7,576 nt of DNA from Porphyromonadaceae bacterium UBA2751 (lineage in GTDB: Bacteria > Bacteroidota > Bacteroidia > Bacteroidales > Muribaculaceae), in the NCBI GenBank assembly GCA_002353285.1, contig DEJJ01000008.1, positions 1-7,576 on the forward strand, read 5' to 3'. The notes under the pieces were generated by a model. The model was given only the letters and a program-made list of their open reading frames with translations, did no database searches and was not told where the DNA came from. Shown piece after piece: positions 1-5,932 of this stretch. Numbering within the stretch: the stretch's first letter is position 1; each line of letters opens with the position of its first letter. The translations under genes were made by a program, and so were the position numbers.

Positions 1-37
1 AAAAAAAAAAAAAAAAAAATGGGCTGCAAGCAGCCCA
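1..37 (-). terminator. Rho-independent terminator of the leftward operon
   Basis: Read on the minus strand, a perfect GC-rich hairpin (GGGCTG / CAGCCC plus one flanking A-T pair, four-base loop, positions 37-20) is followed directly by a run of 19 T (positions 19-1). It begins about 9 bases after the TGA stop of the 184-residue gene, where the last gene of a leftward operon would need it. The hairpin and T-run are seen directly; the T-run is longer than a terminator needs and is also the window edge, so its true length is uncertain. Confidence 0.85.
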
Positions 38-45
38 AAGAAAAC

Positions 46-600
46 TCAAATTGATAAAGTAGCATTCAGCGATATTACATAAGAATATCGCTCATGAAAC
101 ATAAACTCGCCTTGCTTGAGCAATCGGGCACAAACCTCCTCGCCAGTGCGCACGTCAGTCCACAGGTATATAACTTTTCTAAAGTTACCGCCGCCTCTAT
201 AACCCCACACCAGGTCACCATGCTTAACAGTGCCTTTGTTAGTCCAGAAACGCTTTATCGGCAGCCAAAATCGCCCATCACTCCACAAGTGCATCACATC
301 ATAGTCCTCGCCTGTGTCGGGGTCAGTCCATGTCAATTCGGTGGGAAACACCTCTTGAAGTTCTCCCACCACAAGCTCGGCAGCATGTTCTGTGCCAAAC
401 TCATGGTCAAAGCTCATGTCAACCCACTCCACATCAAAGCAGCATTCACACACGATGAAGAACTCATCACACTTGCCCCACTGAAATTCATCAGTGCGCC
501 ATTTGTCGTCCTCATCGGCTGCATCCACTTCCATGCCTGAAAGATGTTCAAATAGGTCGAAATAAAATTGTGTCGGTAAATATTCAGGTATCTTTGCCAT
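46..600 (-). CDS. Tryptophan-rich acidic hypothetical protein, last gene of the leftward operon
   Basis: I do not recognise the family. The 184-residue product starts MAKIPEYLPTQF and ends at a TGA about 9 bases before the terminator. The N-terminal half is acidic (for example EVDAADEDD at about 24-32) and holds a cysteine cluster CECC at 51-54. The protein has nine tryptophans (34, 41, 59, 91, 106, 112, 119, 132, 147). From 90 to 150 a short pattern W[TS][DN] recurs four times (WTD 91, WSD 106, WTN 119, WTD 147), interspersed with beta-type stretches, suggesting a small repetitive beta fold. No signal peptide or membrane segment is seen. It is separated from the upstream DUF2693-like gene by about 136 bases, mostly heptamer array A. 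The ATG at 600 was chosen because a longer in-frame extension would be encoded by the repeat. Length, intact frame and the terminator support a real gene; function is unknown. Confidence 0.75.
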   Translation of the reverse strand: MAKIPEYLPTQFYFDLFEHLSGMEVDAADEDDKWRTDEFQWGKCDEFFIVCECCFDVEWVDMSFDHEFGTEHAAELVVGELQEVFPTELTWTDPDTGEDYDVMHLWSDGRFWLPIKRFWTNKGTVKHGDLVWGYRGGGNFRKVIYLWTDVRTGEEVCARLLKQGEFMFHERYSYVISLNATLSI

Positions 601-640
601 AATTCTAAGTTTAAATAATTCTTGAAATCCATTGAAAATA

Positions 641-738
641 GTGCATTATGCATTCTGCATTCTGCATTAAAAATTGTGAATTCTGCATTGTGCATTGTGC
701 ATTAAAAATTGTGCATTGTGCATTATGCATTCTGCATT
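641..738. repeat. Heptamer array A: 14 in-register 7-bp units of NTGCATT type
   Basis: From 641 to 738 the plus strand divides exactly into fourteen 7-mers: mostly GTGCATT, CTGCATT or ATGCATT, one GTGAATT (676-682), and two AAAAATT units (669-675, 704-710) that keep the phase. The array begins at the TAA stop of the DUF2693-like gene; that stop (739-737) is partly made by the last repeat unit. I recognise this heptamer type as widespread between genes in Bacteroidales chromosomes and mobile elements; its role is not established. It can make spurious N-termini when read as protein. Confidence 0.9.
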
Positions 739-1069
739 ATCTCAGCCCCCAAGTCGACATGTAAAGGAAATTCTCAATCTTGAAGCATCTAAACGCATTG
801 CGCTCAAGGTCATAGTAGGTCAAAACTTTCAAGTTCTCTGCTTGTTTGCTCACAGTTTTCAAGTGAAGCGCTAGTGTGCCAAATGCCACACGGTAGACGC
901 CATCCTTCTTCTTGTAGTAGAACTTAACCCTACCTTTGAGCAACGCTTGTTTCAAGTGATATAGCTCCCAAGCAGTCACCAAGCTCTCTCGCCAGCTGCG
1001 CTCACTGTTGTGGTAGATGTGATGTGCATATCGCATCACTCTAACTCTCATCTTAATCTTTCTTGACAT
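737..1069 (-). CDS. DUF2693-like (SH3-type beta-barrel) small protein
   Basis: A 110-residue basic protein. Its core, about 25-100, fits a pattern I associate with DUF2693 / SH3 beta-barrel fold proteins of Bacteroidetes mobile elements: an N-terminal helix WRESLVTAWELYHLKQAL, then GRVKFYYKKKDGVYRVAFGT (46-65), then YYDLERNAFRCFKIENF (85-101). The phrase 'KKDG..R.A.GT' followed by 'Y.D.E...FRCFK' is the most telling. Function of the family is not known to me; the fold suggests binding to nucleic acid or protein. The ATG at 1069 overlaps the end of TerL by 17 bases, consistent with translational coupling; a second ATG at 1051, just after the TerL stop, is an alternative. Its TAA stop merges into heptamer array A. 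The family assignment is from pattern memory only. Confidence 0.75.
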   Translation of the reverse strand: MSRKIKMRVRVMRYAHHIYHNSERSWRESLVTAWELYHLKQALLKGRVKFYYKKKDGVYRVAFGTLALHLKTVSKQAENLKVLTYYDLERNAFRCFKIENFLYMSTWGLR

Positions 1070-2639
1070 AATAGTAGTAGCGTTTTCCGTAAAATTCTTT
1101 TGGGTTCAAGGGGGCAGTCAGTGGGCCAAGTTCATCAACCACATCACACAATATCAGGCGGCACAGCAAGGTGTCGTCGTGTGAGTCAATGTCTGCACTC
1201 ACTCCTTCCTCCTCCATCACAAAGTTCTTCATCTCTTCAACGGCAATGCTCGAGTGCTCAATGATTTTGCCCTCGCGCAACCTGCGTTTAAAGGAGAACA
1301 ATCCACGCAGCTTGCTCTTGTAGCTCATCATGTAGCCCACATTGCCATCTTCAAGAAAAAGCCGTGAGTAACGTTTCTTCAGTTTCCTGATGTAATACTC
1401 CTTGCTGCTCAAGCCAAGCTTGTTGAGGGTGTTCACCTCAACAACGAGCCTTGCGTGGTCATAGTAGCGCGCAACATTGATTGAGTCCTCAATTAGTTCG
1501 TCAAGGCTGCACACATATCGCTTCTCTAGTGCAAGTTCAAGAACATCGCCCTCTCGCCAGCTCCAGCAAGTGATGACATTGTGCTTGCTGTCGTCAACAC
1601 AGCCGCCTATCGTCACCACAACAAAGTAGCGCTTTTTACTGCCGTCATGAACATCTATCCACTGGGTGTAATTCGTGACAAGATTAATTTTGTTAACTTT
1701 GTCGTCAAGCTTCACTAAATCAATCAACGAGCCACGGCGCACGTGTTTCTCGCATTCTTCAATCTCAACGTCGCTAAACACCACATTGCTTGAGCTGCTG
1801 AAGCTCTCCTCGGCACTGCATGGAAATTCTCGCAAGAAACTTGCCTCGTCCTGAAATTCACGACGTTTGGCTCGGTACCAGTTCAGTTGCTCAAGTGTGT
1901 AACCTGCTTTCACGAGTTGAGTCTCACGCTCAGTCAATCGCTGTAGCTGCTTTCTATCTTCATCGCTCAACTCCTTGCGGTAGTATTCCACAAGGTTCCA
2001 GCACAAGAAGATGGGCTTGTAGCTCGTGATGCCACTCAAAGAGTCAACCCACAACTTGTAAAAATAGTTGTTCTTGCCATCGCTCGTGCTCTCCATCACT
2101 ACATAGGTGCCTGGCCTGTTGCCCACGCTGCCCATCACGCTCCTGATCACCTCCTCGCTCCAGTCGCTGCTCTTTGAGTGCCAAAAGGCACTCTCGCTCA
2201 AGTGAGCAATGCCAATGTTGGTGCCACGCACTGCGTTGTAGTTCTTTGCACTGCACCACATCAGCATGTTGCCACGGCTATCCTCCATCACGCTCTCACT
2301 CACTGTGTGAGGCACATTATCCTTGTTCACTCGCATGTAGATTTTCATCATCGTCGTGATGAAACTCTTGCTCAACTGCTTGTTGTGGCACAAGCTCAAG
2401 AAGGTCTCAAGCTCGCAGTGATAAAGCAGCAGCCATGTGAAGTAGTATTGAAGCAAGGTGCTGATGCCCAGCTGGCGGCTCTTCAATATCAGCAGCCTGC
2501 AAGGGCGGTTCCCTTTGCGGCAGCTCTCTAGCTCGGCAAGCACTGCACGCTGCGCTCCATTGAGCACAAGCGTGCTTTTCTTGCCTGTCGACTTATCGCT
2601 GATTTCGCCATAGGTGGCGCAAAATTCCTCAAATTCCAT
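1053..2639 (-). CDS. terL: Phage terminase large subunit (ATPase-nuclease packaging motor)
   Basis: A 528-residue protein of normal length for TerL, the motor that drives DNA into a prohead and cuts it. ATPase domain, about 25-290: adenine-contact Gln in LNGAQ (26-30); Walker A variant KSRQLGIST (53-61), in which the terminases of this group place Lys and Arg ahead of the loop; VRG at 137-139; Walker B-type AHLSESAFW (145-153) with Glu149 as likely catalytic acid; coupling motif MESTSDG (182-188) followed by FYKLW. Nuclease domain, about 330-515: RYFVVVTIGG ending at 346, EVN at 401-403, and HDD with Asp488/Asp489. Relatives usually have Asp in the first strand (VDIGG-like); here residue 343 is Thr (codon ACG, 1613-1611), so one metal ligand may be missing. 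The stop overlaps the DUF2693-like start; the start lies 2 bases after the tandem-HTH gene. No portal gene follows. ATPase identity is sure; nuclease competence is in doubt. Confidence 0.92.
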   Translation of the reverse strand: MEFEEFCATYGEISDKSTGKKSTLVLNGAQRAVLAELESCRKGNRPCRLLILKSRQLGISTLLQYYFTWLLLYHCELETFLSLCHNKQLSKSFITTMMKIYMRVNKDNVPHTVSESVMEDSRGNMLMWCSAKNYNAVRGTNIGIAHLSESAFWHSKSSDWSEEVIRSVMGSVGNRPGTYVVMESTSDGKNNYFYKLWVDSLSGITSYKPIFLCWNLVEYYRKELSDEDRKQLQRLTERETQLVKAGYTLEQLNWYRAKRREFQDEASFLREFPCSAEESFSSSSNVVFSDVEIEECEKHVRRGSLIDLVKLDDKVNKINLVTNYTQWIDVHDGSKKRYFVVVTIGGCVDDSKHNVITCWSWREGDVLELALEKRYVCSLDELIEDSINVARYYDHARLVVEVNTLNKLGLSSKEYYIRKLKKRYSRLFLEDGNVGYMMSYKSKLRGLFSFKRRLREGKIIEHSSIAVEEMKNFVMEEEGVSADIDSHDDTLLCRLILCDVVDELGPLTAPLNPKEFYGKRYYYYVKKD

Positions 2640-2641
2640 CT

Positions 2642-3163
2642 TTAAAAAGCAGGTTTTTCAATCAGTTTGTAAACATTATAATAATGGCCACGATTATCGC
2701 AAGGCTTTCTTTCAGTTTTAAATTTGTAGCCAAAATGCTTCAATTTCGGTAAAACTTGGCGAAAGCTTGCAATTCCAAGCTTTTCAAATGCCTCTTTTGC
2801 TGTAATACTGTCATGACTATTAAAGTAATCAACAAGCTTTTTCACTACAGGGTAACGAAGTGAGTAAAATTGTTTTGTTCGCTTGCGATTTGGATCAAGT
2901 CCATGATGATTGTAGATGGGAACATAAGGCTGGCTTTCATCCATGTAATATTCATATAAATGTTTTCTTCCAGTCCTAAGGTTCCTTCTAATGTGAATCT
3001 TATAGCCCTCACAGCGCAGTCTAATGATTACTCCAGCCAAATCCATTATCTGAAATTCCTCGAGAGCAATTTCCTTGTCCACTCTCTGTCCAGTCTCAAG
3101 ATAGGCAAGTAGCTTGCTCGTTTTTGAGTTTGGATATTTGCGTTTTTTATCTTTTTTCTCCAT
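2642..3163 (-). CDS. Tandem helix-turn-helix protein, possible small terminase subunit
   Basis: A 173-residue basic protein containing two copies of one HTH-type module. Copy 1 spans about 15-75: KLLAYLETGQRVDKEIALEE, then two helices, then LRCEGYKIHIRR. Copy 2 spans about 106-168: KLVDYFNSHDSITAKEAFEK, then LKHFGYKFKTERK. Shared features are KL..Y at the start, an A..E helix, an Ile-led recognition helix, the turn 'GYK' and a Tyr-rich end. Single modules of this type (HTH_39-like, 'eA...fgi..las.I..LR..Gy.I') occur in Bacteroidetes phages. Its place directly before terL (2-base gap) makes a DNA-recognition role in packaging, like TerS, a reasonable guess; a transcription regulator is the alternative. 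Start: ATG 3163 (MEKKDKK) preferred over the upstream ATG at 3250, whose extension MLNAQCTMQNAQ is only translated heptamer repeat. The gene is AT-richer than its neighbours (20 G/C in 2701-2760 against 33 in 3541-3600 within dnaB). Confidence 0.82.
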   Translation of the reverse strand: MEKKDKKRKYPNSKTSKLLAYLETGQRVDKEIALEEFQIMDLAGVIIRLRCEGYKIHIRRNLRTGRKHLYEYYMDESQPYVPIYNHHGLDPNRKRTKQFYSLRYPVVKKLVDYFNSHDSITAKEAFEKLGIASFRQVLPKLKHFGYKFKTERKPCDNRGHYYNVYKLIEKPAF

Positions 3164-3195
3164 GTTTGTAATATTTTTTATTGATTTCTTAAATT

Positions 3196-3265
3196 CTGCA
3201 TTCTGCATTGTGAATTGTGCATTCTGCATTGTGCATTGTGCATTAAGCATTAAGCATTGTGCATT
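3196..3265. repeat. Heptamer array B: 10 in-register 7-bp units of NTGCATT type
   Basis: Ten consecutive 7-mers on the plus strand: CTGCATT, GTGCATT, two AAGCATT (3245-3258) and one GTGAATT (3210-3216). On the minus strand the array starts on the base after the TGA stop of dnaB, giving a double stop TGATAA, and ends about 32 bases before the start of the tandem-HTH gene. Its placement, in the same transcript and abutting a stop codon, is the same as that of array A. Confidence 0.9.
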
Positions 3266-3266
3266 A

Positions 3267-4667
3267 TCAGAACGGTGTCTTAGGGCTCAGGTTGTTGTTG
3301 ATGGGCTTCAACTCGTCGAGCTGGTAGAAGCGAGTCGCCTCGGCTTTGAAGCCAAGAATCTGCTCACCAGGCTTCATGCCCTGGCGGTTCTTCACGCACA
3401 TCAGCATCGCAGTGCCTTTAATCTCAACTGAGCTCCAGTCCTTGCTCATGTGAGGATAGCGGAAGAAGCTGCCATGCTGCTCGGGGCGGTAAATCAAGAA
3501 GATGCTGTCGGCAGCGTCGGCAATGTCGCCACTCTCCTTCAGCTCCTCAAGCTTAGGGCATGGGTCTTTGTCAACATTGCGGCGCAGCTGGCTAATCAGC
3601 ACGATTGTGATCTCAAGCTGCTTGCTCAATGCCTCAAGGCGGTGAGCAATGCCGCCAATCTGATGCACTCGGTCTATCTCCCTCGACCGCATCAGCTGCA
3701 GGTAGTCAAGCACAACAACCTGCACTCCATGCTGCATCACCATGCCCTTGATGTTGCTAATTATCACATCAATCTCGCTTGAGCGCACGTCGTCAAAGTA
3801 GAGTGGCAAGCGGTCATTCAGCATAGTGAACGTGTCAAGCTCATGCTCCTTCAACGTGCCTTGCTTGATGCTCGTTGAGTCAAGGTCGCCCATGATGGCG
3901 GCTATCCTGATGGCAAGCTGCTTGTTGGTCATCTCAAGCGAGAAGATGCCAACGGGCACTCCTCGCATGGCAAGATTCACAGCACAGTTCAGCGTGAAGG
4001 CTGTCTTGCCATTGCTCGTCCTCGCTCCTATCACCATGAGCTCACCAAGTTCAAAGCCGCCTTTAGCATCTATCAGGTCAAAACCACACTTGTTGCCAGT
4101 GATTACCTCGCCACTTGCCACAAGCTTGTAGTCGTTCACGATGTCCATGTAGAGGTTCATCCAGGGCAACGTCTTGGGCTTGACTTGTTGCTGGGTAGCC
4201 TCTACAAGCTTCTCAATGTCGCTCACAATTTGGGCAGGAGAGAGCTCGGTGTTATACTCGATGTCCATCACTATCGTGCGAAGCTCCTCGTTGAGCCTGC
4301 GCTTGATGCCCATCGTGCTCAACGTGATGGCCATCAGGTCGGCATCGCCCTCGCTGCCCTGCAACTGGATGAAGCGGCTCATGTCCCACTTCTTCCCCTT
4401 GCTGGCGGCCATCGAGTAGACGTTCACCATGTTCATCTCCTGGCCACTGTCGACCACGTCCTTCATCCACTGCCACGTCACACGGCAGCTTTCGTCGGTG
4501 AAGTCATCGTCTTGGAGAAACATCCTGTAGGCCTTCACCCTCGAGCCGCCTGTGATGTCGTTGAACAAAGAGCAAAGCAAGCCTCGCTCAAGCTGGGAGT
4601 CTTGAAGCAGCGTGTTCTCCTCGCTCGGCGTCTTACTGCGCCTTGTCCTCAAGAATCTCTTGCCCAT
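3267..4667 (-). CDS. dnaB: Replicative DNA helicase, DnaB family
   Basis: A 466-residue hexameric 5'-3' fork helicase of normal length. The N-terminal region contains LLQDSQLERGLLCSLFND, typical of the DnaB N-domain that contacts loader and primase. The C-terminal RecA-like motor has Walker A GARTSNGKTAF (Lys221 of the ATG-initiated protein), then GIFSLEM, Walker B VVVLDYLQL (Asp321), LISQLRRNVD, and the DnaB-type ELKESGDIADAADSIFLIYR segment before the C-terminal arginine-finger region. It presumably unwinds the element's own DNA with the adjacent winged-helix protein. The ATG at 4667 was chosen over a GTG one codon upstream. The start overlaps the 59-residue gene by 35 bases, implying coupling. 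The TGA stop is followed at once by heptamer array B. All key residues look intact. Confidence 0.97.
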   Translation of the reverse strand: MGKRFLRTRRSKTPSEENTLLQDSQLERGLLCSLFNDITGGSRVKAYRMFLQDDDFTDESCRVTWQWMKDVVDSGQEMNMVNVYSMAASKGKKWDMSRFIQLQGSEGDADLMAITLSTMGIKRRLNEELRTIVMDIEYNTELSPAQIVSDIEKLVEATQQQVKPKTLPWMNLYMDIVNDYKLVASGEVITGNKCGFDLIDAKGGFELGELMVIGARTSNGKTAFTLNCAVNLAMRGVPVGIFSLEMTNKQLAIRIAAIMGDLDSTSIKQGTLKEHELDTFTMLNDRLPLYFDDVRSSEIDVIISNIKGMVMQHGVQVVVLDYLQLMRSREIDRVHQIGGIAHRLEALSKQLEITIVLISQLRRNVDKDPCPKLEELKESGDIADAADSIFLIYRPEQHGSFFRYPHMSKDWSSVEIKGTAMLMCVKNRQGMKPGEQILGFKAEATRFYQLDELKPINNNLSPKTPF

Positions 4668-4812
4668 CACTAGTGCGGTTTAGCCAGGTCAATAAAGCAA
4701 AGCTTGCAATGCCCACTGCATTGAGCCACAACGCTTCAAAATTCTCGTTGAAGATCAACAGGCTCAATGCACCAAGGGTAATGTTTTGTGCTGTTCTCAT
4801 AATATCTCGCAT
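4633..4812 (-). CDS. Small two-segment membrane protein overlapping dnaB
   Basis: A 59-residue gene between the winged-helix replication gene and dnaB. It begins MRDIMRTAQN and ends DGQEILEDKAQ. Two hydrophobic stretches lie at about 11-20 (ITLGALSLLI) and 31-44 (NAVGIASFALLTWL), joined by the short polar turn FNENFEALW, so a helical hairpin in the inner membrane is likely. The ATG at 4812 follows the upstream TAA by one base (TAAAATG), and the 3' end overlaps dnaB by 35 bases; this tight packing fills an otherwise empty gap and is the best evidence that it is real. I do not recognise a family. Lodged between two replication genes, it might tether or modulate replication at the membrane, or act on the host; that is inference only. 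Confidence 0.72.
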   Translation of the reverse strand: MRDIMRTAQNITLGALSLLIFNENFEALWLNAVGIASFALLTWLNRTSDGQEILEDKAQ

Positions 4813-4813
4813 T

Positions 4814-5653
4814 TTACTTCACGTTTTTAAAATATTTCATGAATCTCACTTCGGTGTCCCAAGCACTCACGCTCTCAAAGAGAACACGACCGCTGCCATC
4901 GGTGCAGGGCTGGGTCCAGTAGCTGTAGAACTCGCGAACCTTGTCGGCTGGATAGCCATCTGCTATCAGTCGCTTGCAGTCCTCAATCAGCTTGGCAACT
5001 CGATTGTCAAGGGAGTCGCCCACAAGTTTCTTCTCACGAATCTTAATTCGCACCGAGCTCAACAGGTGCCTGCGCAGGTCACTGTCATTGACGTGGGTGA
5101 TTTTAGTAAGTGCCCATTCATTGAGGACTTCATTGGCAAGCTGCTCAAACTGCTTCACCGTGATTCCCTCAGTCATGCAGAACCCTTCAATCGCAACTCC
5201 GCTCGTGAGCATCTCGTTCAAAATTTCTTTTGCCCCTTTATTATTATTAAGTGAGTGAATACTATTATTAATTTCTTGTTCTTGTATAGGGAGCTGTTTA
5301 GTTATTATAAATTGACCTTTATAACTATACTGATATTCAGAGTATTTCACTATGCGGGTTATACAGTGATAAAACTTGGTTCGCTGTCGGGTGATTTCAC
5401 CACTCTTAACAAGGCCCTTTAATATCTTGCAGACTGTAGCTTGTGACAGTCCTGTTATCTTGCACAAGCTTGATTGTGTTATCACTGTCTCGCCTCGCTC
5501 AATCTTGATGCCCTTCCACCATCGCTGCTTGTGGTTTGCTACAAGCAGCAGCGTCAGGAACACCTTCAGGTAGTTTGGCTCACCAAAGTGCTGCCAGTTC
5601 AATATCTTGCGGCTCAACCAAATGGAGCCAACATTCTTCTTGTTCTCTTTCAT
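4814..5653 (-). CDS. Winged-helix replication protein (DnaD/replisome-organiser-like)
   Basis: A 279-residue protein. The N-terminal domain, about 10-105, opens with WLSRKILNWQHFGEPNYLKV, contains a clear winged helix-turn-helix (RGETVITQSSLCKITGLSQA, then VCKILKGLVKSGEI) and ends at the beta wing IVKYSEYQYS. This arrangement is typical of phage replisome organisers and DnaD-like initiators, which bind origin DNA. A low-complexity linker with NNSIHSLNNN at 129-138 follows. The middle region, about 141-208 (KQFEQLANEVLNEWALTK, then RRHLLSSVRIKIREKK), and the C-terminal segment, 235-279 (VREFYSYWTQPC, then FESVSAWDTEVRF), match in style the C-terminal parts of Bacteroidetes phage replication proteins that load helicase. 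dnaB lies two genes downstream in the same operon, which supports an initiator or loader role. The start ATG 5653 shares ATGA with a 13-codon upstream ORF. Confidence 0.82.
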   Translation of the reverse strand: MKENKKNVGSIWLSRKILNWQHFGEPNYLKVFLTLLLVANHKQRWWKGIKIERGETVITQSSLCKITGLSQATVCKILKGLVKSGEITRQRTKFYHCITRIVKYSEYQYSYKGQFIITKQLPIQEQEINNSIHSLNNNKGAKEILNEMLTSGVAIEGFCMTEGITVKQFEQLANEVLNEWALTKITHVNDSDLRRHLLSSVRIKIREKKLVGDSLDNRVAKLIEDCKRLIADGYPADKVREFYSYWTQPCTDGSGRVLFESVSAWDTEVRFMKYFKNVK

Positions 5654-5758
5654 CGTCTTTTTGGTTTTAATAAGGAAAGGGCAGGTGCCATGTTAACAAC
5701 TTCATTTCACGCTTTTTAGATTTTTTTGGAAGCAACCTGCCCTCGCTCTTTTGGTTTG
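5650..5758 (-). promoter_or_regulatory. Leader of the winged-helix gene with long-range inverted repeat and mini-ORFs
   Basis: This 105-base gap in the leftward operon holds a perfect 9-bp inverted repeat, AGGGCAGGT (5678-5686) and ACCTGCCCT (5735-5743), separated by 48 bases. In the transcript the distal arm is followed by the pyrimidine-rich TTTCCTTATT. Two minimal ORFs lie in it on the minus strand: 5705-5667 (MKLLTWHLPFPY) and 5691-5650 (MAPALSLLKPKRR), the latter ending on an ATGA overlap with the winged-helix start. AAACCAA-type motifs lie at both edges (5661-5668 and 5750-5757, minus). It could be an attenuator or translational-coupling leader; the structure is seen, the function is inferred. 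Confidence 0.4.
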
Positions 5759-5932
5759 TTAATCGCTATCCTCTACTTCAGCAAGATGGCGACGGTAACT
5801 CTGGCACACATTGCTGCCCACTACGGTGGCAGTGCGCAGCTCCTTGCACCAAAACTGTGGCTTCTATGGCCTGTCTCGCACAACAAGGTGCTTGCAGTTA
5901 TAGCAACTGCGCTTCTCTTTGTTACTCTCCAT
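5759..5932 (-). CDS. Four-cysteine zinc-binding-type small protein with an in-frame TAG
   Basis: Read through one TAG (5866-5864, codon 23), this frame gives 57 residues from ATG 5932 to TAA 5759. The first half carries CYNCKH (Cys10, Cys13), the second half QFWCKE (Cys29) and NVCQSYRR (Cys43), so the four-cysteine pattern CxxC-x15-C-x13-C is complete only across the TAG. This looks like the small 'C.NCKH...WC...C' zinc-ribbon-like proteins of Bacteroides phages, of unknown function. The start overlaps the stop of the 95-residue gene by 11 bases, as expected for a coupled operon gene. The TAG is one base from CAG (Gln), and the flanking residues RP-K fit a charged linker. Possibilities: TAG recoded to glutamine (genetic code 15, known in some gut phages), host suppressor readthrough, a recent nonsense mutation, or a sequencing error. 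Without readthrough only a 22-residue peptide is made. Confidence 0.7.

Noticed and set aside
414..695. Minus-strand frame of 93 residues beginning MHNAEFTIFNAE
   Set aside because: Its N-terminus is repeat translation and the rest is a shifted frame inside the 184-residue gene.
641..738. CRISPR-like array
   Set aside because: Seven-base contiguous units without spacers; not a CRISPR repeat-spacer structure. The same applies to 3196-3265.
2642..3250. Longer 202-residue form of the tandem-HTH protein starting at 3250
   Set aside because: The extra 29 residues (MLNAQCTMQNAQ...) are a translation of heptamer array B; the ATG at 3163 gives a normal basic start.
4185..4673. Long plus-strand frame of 162 residues antisense to dnaB
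   Set aside because: dnaB has all family motifs on the other strand; this frame has a composition typical of an antisense shadow (many His, Ala, Val, Leu) and no context of its own.
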